Shown here in pieces: positions 32,662 through 32,972 of a stretch of 32,972 nucleotides of DNA (position 1 is the stretch's first letter; the number at the start of each line of letters is the position of its first letter). A program made the translations under genes and the position numbers. This DNA is from UMGS1312 sp964631595 (GTDB lineage: Bacteria; Bacillota; Clostridia; Oscillospirales; CAG-272). The notes under the pieces are model-generated. The model was not told where the DNA came from, ran no database searches, and saw nothing but the letters and a program-made list of their open reading frames with translations. Location of the stretch: NCBI GenBank assembly GCA_964631595.1, contig CAZVXL010000017.1, forward strand, positions 1 to 32,972, written 5' to 3'.

Positions 32662-32797
32662 TTATGGGAGAAACAACACCGTTTTGCTTTATGCTTTCGG
32701 CAAGGCGTTCCATTTCCTCATTGTCCTGTACCTTGTATGGGTGGTTTTCAAATGGGTGTAATTTGTTAATGGATATATTTTTCTTTGTGTTTTTCAT
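32645..32797 (-). pseudogene. ParB-like N-terminal fragment, truncated by deletion
   Basis: Starts MKNTKKNISINKLHPFENHP, followed by YKVQDNEEMERLAESIKQNG and VVSPII, the typical beginning of ParB/Spo0J-type proteins on Firmicute plasmids and integrative elements. After about 46 codons the homology stops, and four unrelated codons later the frame ends at 32645, inside the lysozyme remnant in another frame. The DNA-binding helix-turn-helix part is gone. GAGG lies 8 nt before the ATG. The ATG overlaps the stop of the gene upstream (ATGA), so these two came from one operon of a mobile element. Confidence 0.8.
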
Positions 32798-32972
32798 CGT
32801 TCATTACCTCGTTCTTTCTTTTTGATTAAATTATTTCGTTTCATTTCGGTTGCTCGCTCATTGTCAAGCAGTTCCTTTATTTTCGGGATATGCGTTTCAA
32901 TTCGCTGAGCAATTTTTAATTTTGCCCGTAAAGGCGTAATCTTTTTGGTTATTTCTTTTGCCTGTTCTTTCA
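32794..32972 (-). CDS. C-terminal end of a probable relaxase/mobilisation protein (cut by window edge)
   Basis: The last 58 codons of a protein entering from the right edge. The tail is helical and very basic (ITPLRAKLKIAQRIETHI, then KIKELLDNERATEM and a Lys/Arg/Asn-rich end KKKERGNER). In my memory of Clostridial integrative elements this style of ending (LRxxLKLxxxIxxxSxxxKE, then a basic tail) is found in MobA/VirD2-type relaxases, but the stretch is too short and low in complexity to be sure. The stop overlaps the parB-fragment start by 3 nt. Naming is tentative; the open frame is clear. Confidence 0.5.
   Translation of the reverse strand, partial: KEQAKEITKKITPLRAKLKIAQRIETHIPKIKELLDNERATEMKRNNLIKKKERGNER

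Larger units (their letters stand above)
31578..32972. mobile_element. AT-rich remnant of an integrated phage/mobilisable element beside tRNA-Pro
   Basis: From the tRNA-Pro 3' end to the window edge the DNA is clearly more AT-rich than the rest. It carries a lysis pair (holin and endolysin remnant), a ParB stump and a probable relaxase tail, all on the minus strand. The tRNA 3' end is a usual integrase target. The mixture of phage lysis and plasmid/ICE-type genes with a deletion junction suggests a decayed or composite element. The other end and any integrase are outside the window. Confidence 0.75.

Overview
The window looks like the chromosome of an anaerobic, low-to-medium G+C Firmicute, probably a gut-type member of the Clostridia (Oscillospirales-like). 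This is inferred from the gene orders (S10 operon, addB-addA, smc-ftsY, nadD-yqeK-LCP-rsfS), the AddAB rather than RecBCD nuclease, strong AGGAGG-type ribosome binding sites and sigma-A promoters. The core DNA is fairly GC-rich. The last 1.4 kb is visibly AT-rich and belongs to mobile DNA. I could not run any search, so species-level placement is not possible.

Region by region. (1) 1-4931, minus strand: the 5' end of the S10 ribosomal protein operon (rpsJ-rplC-rplD-rplW-rplB-rpsS-rplV-rpsC-rplP, the last cut by the window edge), with a clear promoter, a ~225-nt leader carrying competing hairpins, and an rpsC with a long Arg/Gly-rich tail. (2) 5070-11333, plus strand: a divergent envelope/stress cluster of a polytopic membrane protein with an acidic tail, an XpaC-like protein, TelA, a LemA-like protein and a TPM-domain protein, followed by an ABC-F ATPase. 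(3) 11481-22871, minus strand: one tightly packed probable operon, smc-ftsY-rdgB-yhbY-nadD-yqeK-LCP-rsfS-leuS and a small FMN-binding split-barrel gene. It runs from a consensus promoter to a bidirectional terminator. (4) 22978-24075, plus strand: azlC-azlD, a branched-chain amino acid exporter pair. (5) 24202-31180, minus strand: addB-addA, the helicase-nuclease for double-strand break repair, with its own promoter. (6) 31241-31577, plus strand: a perfect sigma-A promoter drives ~225 nt of highly structured non-coding sequence made of two similar modules, followed directly by tRNA-Pro(UGG). (7) 31578-32972: AT-rich mobile-element remnant next to the tRNA, with a small holin, a 5'-truncated GH25 lysozyme with three Cpl-7 repeats, a ParB N-terminal stump joined to it by a deletion, and the C-terminal tail of a probable relaxase.

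Functionally, most of the window is housekeeping: ribosome assembly, chromosome segregation, protein targeting, NAD synthesis, nucleotide-pool cleaning and DNA repair. The parts most worth a second look are the tandem structured RNA that shares a transcript with tRNA-Pro, the degraded and rearranged element beside that tRNA, the XpaC/TelA/LemA/TPM membrane cluster, and the S10 leader and intergenic RNA structures.
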